In this document: in pieces, positions 8,374 through 17,197 of the stretch
How the letters are laid out: every line of letters begins with the position of its first letter
Position numbering within the stretch: position 1 is the first letter of the stretch
Source: Chryseobacterium piscicola
GTDB lineage: Bacteria > Bacteroidota > Bacteroidia > Flavobacteriales > Weeksellaceae
Direction: 5' to 3'
Length of the DNA stretch: 64,000 bases
NCBI RefSeq assembly: GCF_900156685.1
Contig: NZ_FTOJ01000012.1
Span: forward strand, 29,597 to 93,596
Program-made: the position numbers and the translations under genes
The notes under the pieces: generated by a model
Told to the model about the DNA's origin: nothing
Databases searched by the model: none
What the model saw: the letters and a program-made list of their open reading frames with translations, nothing else

Positions 8374-9363
8374 CTATTTCTGCTTATTCAGAGCTTTCTC
8401 AACTTCATTTCCACAAAGATCTTTTATAGAAATTCCGTAGATTTTTGCTTGTTGAGGAAGTATGCTTGCAGGAGAGAAACCTGGGTTGGTATTCATTTCC
8501 AGCATATAAGGAACTCCGTTCATCAAGATAAATTCACTTCTAGAAAAACCACTCATTCCCAAAGAATTATAGGCTTTTTTGGAGATTTCTTCTACTTTAA
8601 TTCTTGTTTCATCGTCTATTCTTGCAGGAGTAATTTCTTCTGAAGCACCCTCGTACTTGGCTTCGTAATCAAAAAATTCATTTTGAGGAACAATTTCTGT
8701 TATACCCAAAACAATGGTTTCTCCTTTGAAATCTATTACACCCACAGAAACCTCCATGCCGTCTAGGAAACTTTCAATTAAAATTTCATCATCTTCTTTA
8801 AAAGCGAATTCAGTAGCAGCAATCAGTTCAGATTTTTCTTTCACTTTAGAAATTCCTAAAGAAGATCCAGATTGGTTGGGTTTTACAAATAAAGGGAGTT
8901 TTAGATTTTCAATAATTTCATCTACATTGATCGCTTCTCCTTTTCTTAAATAAATGCTTTTAGCAGAAGGTATTCCGTATTTAGAAAGAACAGCTAAAGT
9001 ATCTTTTTTATTGAATGTTAACGCACTTTGATAAAAATCACAACCTGTATATTTTTGCCCGATTGCGTCCCAGTAAGCTTGCAAAATTCCATTTTCGCCA
9101 GGTGTTCCGTGGATGGTATTGAAGCAAACATCAAATTTCAGAATAGATTCATCAGATTTTTTTACTGAGAAATTTTCTTTATTGATTTCATATTTATTTT
9201 CATTTTCATCCAAAAAATACCATTCGTCTTTCAGGATTACGATTTTATATACTTCATAAAGGTCTCTGTCTAAAGAGTCAAAAATCAGCTGTCCGCTTTT
9301 AAGAGAAACCTTATATTCTTCGGAATAGCCGCCCATTACTACGGCTACATTTTTTTTGTTCAT
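8374..9363 (-). CDS. ddl: D-alanine--D-alanine ligase
   Basis: This ATP-grasp enzyme of about 329 residues makes D-Ala-D-Ala for peptidoglycan. It has the N-terminal VAVVMGGYSEEYKVSLKSG, the central FVKPNQSGSSLGISKV ATP-binding stretch and YMLEMNTNPGFSP near the C-terminus. I start at the ATG at 9363 (MNKKNVAV). An ATG four codons upstream (9375) lies very close to the expected transcription start of the promoter at 9389-9396. The gene is divergent from the PASTA gene, and both serve cell-wall functions. Confidence 0.95.
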   Translation of the reverse strand: MNKKNVAVVMGGYSEEYKVSLKSGQLIFDSLDRDLYEVYKIVILKDEWYFLDENENKYEINKENFSVKKSDESILKFDVCFNTIHGTPGENGILQAYWDAIGQKYTGCDFYQSALTFNKKDTLAVLSKYGIPSAKSIYLRKGEAINVDEIIENLKLPLFVKPNQSGSSLGISKVKEKSELIAATEFAFKEDDEILIESFLDGMEVSVGVIDFKGETIVLGITEIVPQNEFFDYEAKYEGASEEITPARIDDETRIKVEEISKKAYNSLGMSGFSRSEFILMNGVPYMLEMNTNPGFSPASILPQQAKIYGISIKDLCGNEVEKALNKQK

Positions 9364-9388
9364 ATCTAAATGCATCTTTCAAGTAAGG

Positions 9389-9396
9389 CAAATTTA
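9389..9396 (-). promoter_or_regulatory. -7 promoter element for ddl
   Basis: TAAATTTG on the minus strand matches TAnnTTTG. It lies 26 bases upstream of the preferred ddl ATG and only 14 from the alternative one, which favours the shorter protein. Confidence 0.5.
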
Positions 9397-9485
9397 ATGA
9401 TTTTAGGTAATGGTATAGCTTATTTTTGAAAAATTTAAGTGTTAACCAAAAAATCTTAAATAAATTCTATTCTAAAATTATTAAT

Positions 9486-9493
9486 TATATTTG
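9486..9493 (+). promoter_or_regulatory. -7 promoter element for the PASTA gene
   Basis: TATATTTG matches TAnnTTTG, 26 bases before the ATG at 9519. Confidence 0.5.
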
Positions 9494-9518
9494 CCATTAC
9501 AAATAAGAGTTTATAAGC

Positions 9519-10499
9519 ATGCTCAAATCATTTTTCAATTGGAGGGTTCTCCTGAATTTAATTCTTGCAGCCGGGGTTTTTGTAGGTTTAGTTTACCTTA
9601 CATTCCGTTGGCTTGAGATTCATACACATCATGGAGATGAATTGCAGGTTCCTAATGTAGTCAATAAATCTGTACACGATGCCGTGAAAATTCTGGATGA
9701 TTCTGGATTAGAATACGAAGTCGACAGCTTTAAATATGATCCTCGATATAGGCCTTTTCAGGTTTTGCAAATTTATCCTGCACCAGGATCTCGTGTGAAA
9801 AACGGAAGGTCTGTTACCTTAAAAGTAAACCCAAGAAGTTGGGCTCCAGTTTCTGTACCTGATGTTATCAATAAATATTCAGGTCTTGGTTTTCAGCGTT
9901 TAGATCAGGTGGGTCTTAAGGTAGGGGATACTATTTATGAGCCGAGTATTCAAAAAGATGCTATTTTAAGGATTTTATTTAAAGGAAGTACAATAAAACC
10001 AGGAACAAAAATCCCTAGGTTCTCAATTATTGATGTTGTAATTGGTAGTGGACCGATGCGGAATATTGGAATTCCGAATGTTGTGGGCCTTACTGTAAAA
10101 GAAGCAAAAGCAGTTATAGCCAGAAATCTTTTTGAAATTGGAGTAATAGACTATGAAGATGGAGGGCGTGATGATAATGACATTGTTTATTACCAAGATC
10201 CAGCTTCTGGCGACATTCGTGATCAAGGAATGCAAATTGATCTTTGGGCCAGTAAAAAAACACCAGCAGAATTAATGGATAAAATAAATGAACTTAATTC
10301 TACTTACAGAATGAAAGTTGACACTACTTTGCCACCAGTGAGGTATGAGGAAGTGTCTAGTTTCCAAGATACTGCACCGATAGAAACAGCTCCCGTAGCA
10401 GATCCTCCGAGGAGAGAGACGCCGAAGAATGATGCGACAAAGCCTAAAACGTCTACTCCGGCAAATGATAAACCGAAGGCCAAAAAGGTAATCGTGTAA
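9519..10499 (+). CDS. PASTA-domain membrane protein
   Basis: This 326-residue protein has one N-terminal membrane anchor (about residues 10-30, LLNLILAAGVFVGLVYLTF). Three tandem PASTA domains follow, at about 40-110, 111-185 and 188-255; each opens with a VPNV/VPDV/IPNVVGLT-type strand and contains paired Pro-Gly turns. The tail is rich in Pro, Thr and Lys. PASTA domains bind muropeptides or cross-linked peptidoglycan. There is no kinase or transpeptidase domain, so this is a stand-alone PASTA protein as is usual in Flavobacteria. Divergence from ddl fits a cell-wall role, and the partner is unknown. Confidence 0.9.
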   Translation: MLKSFFNWRVLLNLILAAGVFVGLVYLTFRWLEIHTHHGDELQVPNVVNKSVHDAVKILDDSGLEYEVDSFKYDPRYRPFQVLQIYPAPGSRVKNGRSVTLKVNPRSWAPVSVPDVINKYSGLGFQRLDQVGLKVGDTIYEPSIQKDAILRILFKGSTIKPGTKIPRFSIIDVVIGSGPMRNIGIPNVVGLTVKEAKAVIARNLFEIGVIDYEDGGRDDNDIVYYQDPASGDIRDQGMQIDLWASKKTPAELMDKINELNSTYRMKVDTTLPPVRYEEVSSFQDTAPIETAPVADPPRRETPKNDATKPKTSTPANDKPKAKKVIV

Positions 10500-10534
10500 A
10501 AATAAAAGATTTAAAATTCAACAATAATAATCAG

Positions 10535-10566
10535 GCTTCAACGGTAAATCAACGTTGAAGCTTTTT
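10535..10566 (+). terminator. Rho-independent terminator after the PASTA gene
   Basis: The perfect nine-base stem GCTTCAACG/CGTTGAAGC is followed by TTTTT. It lies just before the next gene, which therefore may need its own promoter or rely on read-through. Confidence 0.7.
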
Positions 10567-10579
10567 ATATAAATTAAAA

Positions 10580-11650
10580 ATGATAGAAGACAACGAAGAA
10601 TTTTTTGAAGAAGAAATAGAATCTTCTGGTGAAGAAAATCTTGATATAGATGAAGAGAATAAAGGGCTTTATGAGCATGTCAATATCACTGCAGATCCCA
10701 AACAAGAACCTTTAAGGATAGATAAATTTCTTCTGAATTATCGTCAAAATTCTTCTAGAAACAAAATATCCCAGACATGCCGCGCTGGCAATGTAGTGGT
10801 TAACGGAGTTTCGGTAAAACAAAATTACCGTGTTAAACCGGGAGATCAAATTTCGGTTCTTTTGGCTCACCCGCCGAGGCAAAATGTTATTATTCCTCAA
10901 GATATTCCGATTGATATTATTTATGAAGATGATGACGTGGTTGTGGTAGACAAAAAGGCAGGGATGGTGGTGCATCCTGGTCATGGAAATTGGGATAAAA
11001 CTTTGATTAACGCCCTTGCCTATCATTTTGAAAAAAACGGAGCTAAATCTGACCTTGATAGAGTGGGATTGGTACACCGTATTGATAAAGATACTTCGGG
11101 TCTTTTGGTTATTGCTAAAAATGAATATGCCCTAAGTTTTCTTGCTAAACAATTTTTTGAGAGAAAAACCAAGCGTCTTTATTGGGCTTTTGTTTGGGGG
11201 AATGTGAAAGATGACGAGGGCACAATACGTGGTCATATTGGTAGACATCCGAAAAATAGAATGCAAATGTACACCTATGAAGATGGAAGTCAGGGTAAAC
11301 ATGCTGTTACCCACTACAAAGTTTTAGAAAGGTTTAGATATATGACGTGGGTAGAATGCAAATTAGAAACCGGTAGAACGCATCAGATAAGGGCTCACTT
11401 CAAACATATCGGTCACACATTGTTTAACGACGAAAGGTATGAGGGGCATACGCCTCTCCGAGGTGTGAATCTTCCTAAGTATAAGCAGTTTATAAAAAAT
11501 GTCTTCGAAGTTTTACCAAGACATGCATTGCATGCCCATACCCTCGGTTTTATACATCCCACTACAAAAAAGGAATTGTATTTTGAAAGCCCAATGCCAC
11601 AAGATATGACGGATGCTGTAAAAAAATGGAGAAATTATTCAGAAAACTAA
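10580..11650 (+). CDS. RluA/RluD-family 23S rRNA pseudouridine synthase
   Basis: This 356-residue enzyme has an acidic N-terminal extension (about 1-40), an S4 RNA-binding domain (about 45-110, RIDKFLLNYRQNSSRNKISQ) and a pseudouridine synthase domain. That domain carries the catalytic motif HRIDKDTSGLLVIAK, with the Asp after HRI as nucleophile, and the later motif ETGRTHQIRAHF. It isomerises uridine to pseudouridine in 23S rRNA. S4 plus catalytic architecture is typical of RluD, but the exact target uridines cannot be read from the sequence. Confidence 0.93.
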   Translation: MIEDNEEFFEEEIESSGEENLDIDEENKGLYEHVNITADPKQEPLRIDKFLLNYRQNSSRNKISQTCRAGNVVVNGVSVKQNYRVKPGDQISVLLAHPPRQNVIIPQDIPIDIIYEDDDVVVVDKKAGMVVHPGHGNWDKTLINALAYHFEKNGAKSDLDRVGLVHRIDKDTSGLLVIAKNEYALSFLAKQFFERKTKRLYWAFVWGNVKDDEGTIRGHIGRHPKNRMQMYTYEDGSQGKHAVTHYKVLERFRYMTWVECKLETGRTHQIRAHFKHIGHTLFNDERYEGHTPLRGVNLPKYKQFIKNVFEVLPRHALHAHTLGFIHPTTKKELYFESPMPQDMTDAVKKWRNYSEN

Positions 11651-11670
11651 AAATATATTGAGAATTTTTT

Positions 11671-11678
11671 TATATTTG
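11671..11678 (+). promoter_or_regulatory. -7 promoter element for the PorP-like gene
   Basis: TATATTTG matches TAnnTTTG and lies 23 bases before the ATG at 11702. An in-frame TTG at 11684 coincides with the predicted transcription start, so it is not the translation start. Confidence 0.55.
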
Positions 11679-11701
11679 TTGAATTGAAATCAAGATTTGT
11701 T

Positions 11702-12652
11702 ATGAGAAAACTATATGCTATCGTATGTTTAGCTCTTTTGTCTAATGCATACAAAGCACAAGAATCACTACCATACTATCAACAATATCTTTTGGATGGT
11801 GAGTTCCTGTTCAACCCTGCTCAATACGGTAAAACGGACTATGTTCAGCTTAATCTTAACTATCAGCAACAATTTTCGAAGTTTAGTGAATCCCCAAATG
11901 TACAATCAGTAGGGATTAATGCTAATATCTTTGATAGAGTAGGTGCTGGTATTTCTGTCTTTAGAGACAGCAACGGACCAATTTCAGCTGGAGGTATTAC
12001 AGCTGGTGCGTCTTATTTTATTCCGCTAAGCAGTGAAGGAGAGAGAAAAGATCAGTTTTCTTTTGGTACAAGTGTTAATTTTTATAATATGAATTTCGAT
12101 TATACAAAAATTAATACTGAAGACGGCTACGACCCTTTGCTACAAGGTAACGAAAGTAATATCTTTATGGTGTATGCCAACTTTGGTATGGCTGCAACGT
12201 ACAAAGGTTTATTTGGAGGTGTTTCCGTAAACGATATTGCTTTAAGCAACGATGAAGCCATTGTAAATAACTATGAGCCTTCACCAATTAAATTCTTTTT
12301 AAACTTAGGATACGATTGGAATTTAGCAGATAATATCGCTTTAACGCCATCTGTATTAGTAAATCTTAATACCAACTCTACAAGAATGATGGATTTGAAC
12401 CTTATGGCGACATTCTCAAACGAGGTAAATGCATTCTCAGTAGGAGCAAGCTATAGAACTGTGCAAAACAGATTTGACAGCCAAACACTACAAGTTGCAC
12501 CAGTGGTAAAAGTAAGGTTAAACAAACTAATGATTGGAGCAACTTACAATCTTGGTCTTTCTGATATCCAGGAGTATGGTGGAAACAGTTTCATGATTGG
12601 TCTTGGTTATAACTTCGACAACTTTATTAATCGTAGAGGTTTTAGATACTAA
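11702..12652 (+). CDS. PorP/SprF family outer-membrane protein
   Basis: This protein of about 316 residues has a signal peptide (MRKLYAIVCLALLSNAYKAQ) and then the PorP/SprF hallmark SLPYYQQYLLDGEFLFNPAQYG. Repeated beta-strands follow, ending in a C-terminal barrel pattern (FMIGLGYNFDNFINRRGFRY). PorP/SprF proteins are outer-membrane components that anchor or help secrete type IX secretion cargo, often adhesins. In many Flavobacteria the gene follows a large cargo gene; here it follows a pseudouridine synthase, so it is an orphan copy. The start is chosen from the promoter position. Confidence 0.9.
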   Translation: MRKLYAIVCLALLSNAYKAQESLPYYQQYLLDGEFLFNPAQYGKTDYVQLNLNYQQQFSKFSESPNVQSVGINANIFDRVGAGISVFRDSNGPISAGGITAGASYFIPLSSEGERKDQFSFGTSVNFYNMNFDYTKINTEDGYDPLLQGNESNIFMVYANFGMAATYKGLFGGVSVNDIALSNDEAIVNNYEPSPIKFFLNLGYDWNLADNIALTPSVLVNLNTNSTRMMDLNLMATFSNEVNAFSVGASYRTVQNRFDSQTLQVAPVVKVRLNKLMIGATYNLGLSDIQEYGGNSFMIGLGYNFDNFINRRGFRY

Positions 12653-12676
12653 TATGATTTAATTTAAATAAATTTG

Positions 12677-12704
12677 AGCTCTGAAATTTTTCAGAGCTTT
12701 TTTT
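12677..12704 (+). terminator. Terminator abutting the hemW start codon
   Basis: The stem AGCTCTGAA/TTCAGAGCT with a short AATT-type loop is followed by seven T's. The last T directly precedes the hemW ATG at 12705. The T-tract probably ends the PorP transcript and may reduce hemW leader length. Confidence 0.75.
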
Positions 12705-13829
12705 ATGATTTACATTCACATTCCTTTTTGCAAACAGAAATGCAGTTACTGCAATTTTCATTTTTCTACATCCTTAAATTTTAAAGATGATATGCTTTCT
12801 GCAATGAAGAAGGAAATTTTTTTGCGCAAAGATGAACTTCAAAACAAAAATTTAAATTCTCTTTATTTTGGTGGAGGAACACCATCAATTCTAAGCTCAG
12901 ATGAAATAAAGTCTTTGATTGATGAGGTCTTAAAATACTTTAGTTTTAATTCTGATATTGAAATCACACTCGAAGCTAATCCCGATGATCTAGATAAAGC
13001 CTTTTTAAGAGGCATTGCTGATTCTCCGATTAATCGTTTGTCAATCGGAACTCAAAGTTTTTTCGAAGAAGATTTAAAATTAATGAACCGTGCACATTCT
13101 GCGTCAGAAGCTGAAAGCTCTATCAAAAGAGCACAAGACTTTGGTTTAGAAAACATTAGTATAGATTTAATTTATGGTTCGCCAACTTCTAGCCTAGAAA
13201 TCTGGAAAGATAATTTAAATAAAACCATAGCCCTCGAGGTGCCACATATTTCTTCTTATGCTCTTACGGTTGAGCCAAAAACGGCGCTAGAAAACTGGAT
13301 AGAAAACGGAAAAGTAGAATCCCCAAAAGAAGCGGAGCAAAATCGTGAATTTTTTTACATGAAAGATTTTCTGAAAAATCATAATTTTGATCATTATGAA
13401 ATTTCAAATTTTGGAAAGCCCGGTTTTCATTCTAAGCATAATTCTTCTTATTGGAAATATTGTGAATATCTTGGTATAGGCCCTTCTGCACATTCTTATA
13501 ACGGAAATGAAATCAGAAGCTGGAATGTAGCTAGCAATCATCAATATATTAAAAAAATAAATCTCAATACTTTAGCTAAAGAAGAAGAAATACTATCGCC
13601 AAAAGATCAATTTAACGAAATGATTATGATTGGGCTAAGAACAACTTGGGGCGTAGATTTATTAAATTTAAAAGAAAAATTCAATGAAGAAATTTTGGAG
13701 CAATTTCAAAATGATATAAAGTTGAATATAGAAGAGGGAATTTTAGTAATTGAAAATAATCATCTTAAAATTTCTGATAAAAATTGGTTTATGGCAGACG
13801 GAATAGCTTCAAATTTATTTCAGGTTTAA
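12705..13829 (+). CDS. hemW: Radical SAM family heme chaperone HemW
   Basis: This 374-residue radical SAM protein has the cluster motif C9xxxC13xxC16 (FCKQKCSYCNF), the SAM-binding glycine motif YFGGGTPSIL, and the HemW-type HNSSYW motif near residue 247. That combination distinguishes HemW (formerly HemN-like) from true coproporphyrinogen dehydrogenase. It binds heme and delivers it to respiratory enzymes. The start is immediately downstream of the PorP terminator with almost no leader. Confidence 0.93.
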   Translation: MIYIHIPFCKQKCSYCNFHFSTSLNFKDDMLSAMKKEIFLRKDELQNKNLNSLYFGGGTPSILSSDEIKSLIDEVLKYFSFNSDIEITLEANPDDLDKAFLRGIADSPINRLSIGTQSFFEEDLKLMNRAHSASEAESSIKRAQDFGLENISIDLIYGSPTSSLEIWKDNLNKTIALEVPHISSYALTVEPKTALENWIENGKVESPKEAEQNREFFYMKDFLKNHNFDHYEISNFGKPGFHSKHNSSYWKYCEYLGIGPSAHSYNGNEIRSWNVASNHQYIKKINLNTLAKEEEILSPKDQFNEMIMIGLRTTWGVDLLNLKEKFNEEILEQFQNDIKLNIEEGILVIENNHLKISDKNWFMADGIASNLFQV

Positions 13830-13868
13830 AAAATTCACATCTTGAATCTTAAATCTAAAATCTTTGAG

Positions 13869-13876
13869 TATTTTTG
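13869..13876 (+). promoter_or_regulatory. -7 promoter element for murI
   Basis: TATTTTTG matches TAnnTTTG and lies 19 bases upstream of the TTG start at 13895, supporting that unusual start codon. Confidence 0.5.
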
Positions 13877-13894
13877 CACAAAATTTAATCAGTT

Positions 13895-14725
13895 TTGAAA
13901 ACAAAAAAACACGATTATTCTCATCTTTCCGCAAAACAACCAATCGGTATCTTTGATAGTGGCGTGGGTGGATTGACGGTAGCCAAAGAAATTAAAAGAC
14001 TTCTTCCCAACGAAGATCTTATCTATTATGGCGATACAAAACACCTTCCATACGGGGAAAAATCCAAAGAAGCAATAGTAGGTTATTGCGAGAAAATAAC
14101 GAATTTTTTGCTCGAGAAAAATTGCAAAGCCATTGTCATTGCATGCAATTCTGCAACGGCAAATGCGTTGAAAGAAGTTCTTGATTTGGTGGCAGATCAA
14201 GTACCTGTAATAGATGTAATTAATCCAGTTGCCGAAAAAGTTTCTTATGAAATTCACAATAATATTGGAGTAATAGCAACTAAAGCTACTGTAAATTCAG
14301 GATTGTACAGGAAAAGCATACGAAAACATAATAAATGGATAAAAGTAGACGAGCTTGCAACTCCGCTTTTGGTGCCTGCGATTGAAGAGGGCTTCAAAAA
14401 CCATCCTATTACGCATTCTATTATTTATAATTATCTGAGCAATGCAAAATTGAAAAATATTGAAACTTTAATCTTAGGATGCACCCATTATCCGCTTTTG
14501 ATTGATGAAATCAAACAATATTACGGAAACCGTGTCCGGGTAATAGATTCACCAAATATCGTAGCAAATCATTTGAAGATTATTTTAGATAAATACCATC
14601 TGCTGAATAATCATAATCCAAAACCAAACTATCATTTTTACCTCTCAGATCTCACTAAAAATTTTGAGAAAATATCTAAAAAATTCTTTGGTAAAACAAT
14701 CGATCTTGAGTTGAAAGTTTTATAA
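13895..14725 (+). CDS. murI: Glutamate racemase
   Basis: This 276-residue cofactor-independent racemase makes D-glutamate for peptidoglycan. The motif IGIFDSGVGGLTVAKEI (acidic residue after F) is at about 17-33. The two catalytic cysteines lie in VIACNSATANAL (about Cys 88) and LGCTHYPLL (about Cys 199). The start is TTG: the first in-frame internal methionine would lie far beyond the N-terminal catalytic strand, and a promoter element sits just upstream. It is monocistronic, followed by a terminator. Confidence 0.95.
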   Translation: MKTKKHDYSHLSAKQPIGIFDSGVGGLTVAKEIKRLLPNEDLIYYGDTKHLPYGEKSKEAIVGYCEKITNFLLEKNCKAIVIACNSATANALKEVLDLVADQVPVIDVINPVAEKVSYEIHNNIGVIATKATVNSGLYRKSIRKHNKWIKVDELATPLLVPAIEEGFKNHPITHSIIYNYLSNAKLKNIETLILGCTHYPLLIDEIKQYYGNRVRVIDSPNIVANHLKIILDKYHLLNNHNPKPNYHFYLSDLTKNFEKISKKFFGKTIDLELKVL

Positions 14726-14728
14726 ATT

Positions 14729-14764
14729 AAAAAGCTGTTTCAAATTCTGGAGCAGCTTTTTTTG
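14729..14764 (+). terminator. Terminator after murI
   Basis: The stem AAAAGCTG/CAGCTTTT with a 15-base loop runs into a T-tract. Confidence 0.65.
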
Positions 14765-15042
14765 TCTTTTTAAAATAGCTTTATCACTTTTCAAGCCTTC
14801 GTTTGGGTGTGTTCAGATAATTCGTCTTTAATGTTTTTGTAAATACAAAATTCCAAAGTTGGCTATTGATGGAGGAGAGGCCTTAATTTAATATCGTCTA
14901 TAACTCTCTACCTTTTGGTATATATATCTTTTTCAGAATTCTGTTTTCTGTCGTATACCAGGTATTTGTTTTTTGTAGAAAACCGATTGTTGAATTGGTT
15001 TTAAAATTTCAATAAGTTTAAGTCTTGCTTTAGATAATTAAC
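14765..15042. other. Gene-free stretch with possible coding debris
   Basis: No intact gene is present. On the minus strand a frame of about 30 codons (containing FVFTKTLKTNYLNTPKRRLEK, ending near 14790) reads like protein but has no start and no recognisable family. It may be decayed coding sequence or chance. Confidence 0.3.
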
Positions 15043-15072
15043 AAAAAAAATCAGGAATTAATTTTCCTGATT
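15043..15072 (-). terminator. Terminator overlapping the rsmD stop
   Basis: On the minus strand the stem AATCAGGA/TCCTGATT spans the last codons and stop of rsmD and is followed by eight T's. Confidence 0.75.
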
Positions 15073-15645
15073 ACTTATTTCTTCCTGCACTTCGGTATTG
15101 GGTTCGTAGAAACTAAAACTTACATTTCCATATTTTCGGGTAAATTTAAAATTGGGATGATCAAGTTTTAATCTGCTTTGATGCTCGATAATTAAAATTC
15201 CGTTCGGTTTCAAATATTTATTTTTTAGAACCAAAGAAAGCAATTCTTGGTATTTTTTTTCTTCGGTTTCAAACGGAGCGTCGGCAAAAACGATTTCGTA
15301 AGATTTATTATTTCTGAATTTTTTCAACCAGTCAAAAACATCACCTCTCTGGGTATTCACCTGCAGACTCATGCCCAATTCTGAAGCAGTTGCATTGATG
15401 AAAGAGGTGTGCTTAGGATTCATTTCTACAGAAGTTACATCTTGGCAGCCTCTGGAAGCAAATTCTAAAGAAATAGACCCTATTCCTGCAAATAGATCAA
15501 GAACGGAAATCGACTGCATGTCGTATGTGTTTTCTAAAATACTGAAAAGCGCTTCTTTGGCAAAGTCGGTGGTAGGTCTTACATCAAAGTTTCTGGGAGC
15601 GGCTATTTTTTTTGCCTTCCACTTGCCTGCAATTATTCTGTACAT
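15058..15645 (-). CDS. rsmD: 16S rRNA (guanine(966)-N(2))-methyltransferase
   Basis: This 195-residue SAM-dependent methyltransferase modifies 16S rRNA in the small subunit. It has MYRIIAGKWKAKKI at the N-terminus, RPTTDFAKEALFSIL, and the SAM-binding motif VLDLFAGIGSISLEFASRG. The catalytic motif reads FADAPF where RsmD usually has DPPY or DPPF, so the first Pro is Ala. The rest of the family pattern is intact, so I still call it functional. It is the last gene of an Smr-DUF3822-rsmD unit, an arrangement usual in Bacteroidota. Confidence 0.92.
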   Translation of the reverse strand: MYRIIAGKWKAKKIAAPRNFDVRPTTDFAKEALFSILENTYDMQSISVLDLFAGIGSISLEFASRGCQDVTSVEMNPKHTSFINATASELGMSLQVNTQRGDVFDWLKKFRNNKSYEIVFADAPFETEEKKYQELLSLVLKNKYLKPNGILIIEHQSRLKLDHPNFKFTRKYGNVSFSFYEPNTEVQEEISNQEN

Positions 15646-15751
15646 GTATTGTTATAGGTTTAAGGTTGGGTTGCTAGTTTTTGATGAAAAGCAGAACTTA
15701 AGGATTTATTAATATAAATGTAAGTTGCAGCTTCAAAATCTAGGATACAAC

Positions 15752-16468
15752 TTAATTAAGAATGAAATTTTTTGTTGGTGAATTGTTATAAACAATCTTT
15801 AAAGTTTTTACAAATTTTTGAAGTTCCGAAATAAAAGTTTCGTTTTCTGTAGTTTCTCCGTAAGCGAAAAACTTGGTCTCATTGATTCCAAAACCTATTT
15901 TGCTTAAAGTAAACATTACGAAATAAAGGAAATCTACCTCAGAATTTACATCAAGATTGTTATAAAGAATAACTTTTTTGTCATCAATTGCAAAAAACTC
16001 GCATTGGTTGTGATATAAGTTGATATGAATTTCTTTATTGTTTTTAAAACTGATAGAATTTAAAAACTTTTCTCCCGAAAAATTAAAGAAAACAGGAATA
16101 GACAAAGCCTTTATTTTTTGATAATACTCTTTCGGAAAAGTGTAATAAAACTGCACTTTAAACTTGCGATTTACAGATAGCATCAATTCCTCTTTTTCTC
16201 TATCTACCGGACTGTTGTAGGCTATTAAATCATATCCTGAATTGTGATCTTTGAAACCTTCGGGCATCAAAGTAAAATTGTTCAGTGCTGAAACAACATG
16301 TATTTCGTCGAATCTTTGCTTGATTAAAATTTCATCAAGCGTGTTGAGTAGGTGGTTTTCTGGTGATTCTTCATCAGAGAAACAAGACTTTTCTTCCACA
16401 ATGCTTTTATTTTTAGCAATCTGGTATATTAATGCGTCTTTTGTGAAAAGTAAATGTAGTACGTTCAT
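15752..16468 (-). CDS. DUF3822 family protein
   Basis: This 238-residue protein has no signal or membrane segment. Its fold pattern resembles an actin-like ATPase: VLHLLFTKDALIYQIAKN at the start and FAIDDKKVILYNNLD in the middle. DUF3822 proteins sit next to rsmD in Bacteroidota, as here, and have no established function. It follows the Smr-domain gene by 18 bases and precedes rsmD by about 106 bases. Confidence 0.85.
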   Translation of the reverse strand: MNVLHLLFTKDALIYQIAKNKSIVEEKSCFSDEESPENHLLNTLDEILIKQRFDEIHVVSALNNFTLMPEGFKDHNSGYDLIAYNSPVDREKEELMLSVNRKFKVQFYYTFPKEYYQKIKALSIPVFFNFSGEKFLNSISFKNNKEIHINLYHNQCEFFAIDDKKVILYNNLDVNSEVDFLYFVMFTLSKIGFGINETKFFAYGETTENETFISELQKFVKTLKIVYNNSPTKNFILN

Positions 16469-16486
16469 AAGTCAATTCCTGCAAAT

Positions 16487-16981
16487 TTAATGAAAATCTA
16501 CCATTACCGCACCCGATTGATGGTGAAGTATTTCTTTGTTGTAAAAATCAAGATTAGTCTGGCTTTCAAGTGTGTCCAAAACTAATCTTTGTAGAGTTCC
16601 GTCGCCAATTCCGTGTACAATTTCCAACCTCTTGAGATTGTTTTTTCGGCAAAAATTAACTGTTTCAATCAGCTTTTCCTTTTGTAAGAATAGTCGCTCA
16701 AAACCTTCATAATCATTAGGGTTGTTAACCATATTTTCAAAATGAAGATCCAAGATAAATGGGTTTTTATCGTGTTTTTTAGAAAATATTTTTTTAGGCT
16801 CGGGCTTTTTTATAATTTTAATATTTTCATAAATTTCAGCATTCTTAGGAACTAGTTTTTCTTTAGGATAAGGATATGTAAAACCATATTCATCTTTAAA
16901 AACTACAGTATTCCCATTGACCGAAGTGATTACTCCGCTCAAATCTTCATCTAAAACTGAAACTTTATCTCCTATTTTCAT
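16487..16981 (-). CDS. Smr-domain protein with DUF2027-like N-terminus
   Basis: This 164-residue protein has an N-terminal SH3-like beta barrel (KIGDKVSVLDEDLSGVITSV, about 1-50) and a C-terminal Smr domain with FILDLHFENM and the nuclease-associated motif EIVHGIGDGTLQRLV. The HGxG motif is present. Smr domains act as nicking or RNA endonucleases in MutS2 and in stand-alone proteins. This is a short form without MutS2. It is probably the first gene of an operon with DUF3822 and rsmD. Confidence 0.85.
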   Translation of the reverse strand: MKIGDKVSVLDEDLSGVITSVNGNTVVFKDEYGFTYPYPKEKLVPKNAEIYENIKIIKKPEPKKIFSKKHDKNPFILDLHFENMVNNPNDYEGFERLFLQKEKLIETVNFCRKNNLKRLEIVHGIGDGTLQRLVLDTLESQTNLDFYNKEILHHQSGAVMVDFH

Positions 16982-17197
16982 AATTTTTTCATATTTGATA
17001 CTACAAATAACTTAATAATTTTCATATTTGTTTTTTTTGCCAAAGAAGGATGACACTTCTATCGTGGCTAAAACCAACTCCGTCAAAAATCCTGTCGAAT
17101 TTGGAATCGCGCTAATGCAAAAAAAAACATTTTACTTAAATTTGAGTATAGCTTAATTTTTGTTAAGTATATTATCTCTCAACGGATTATATTTAAA

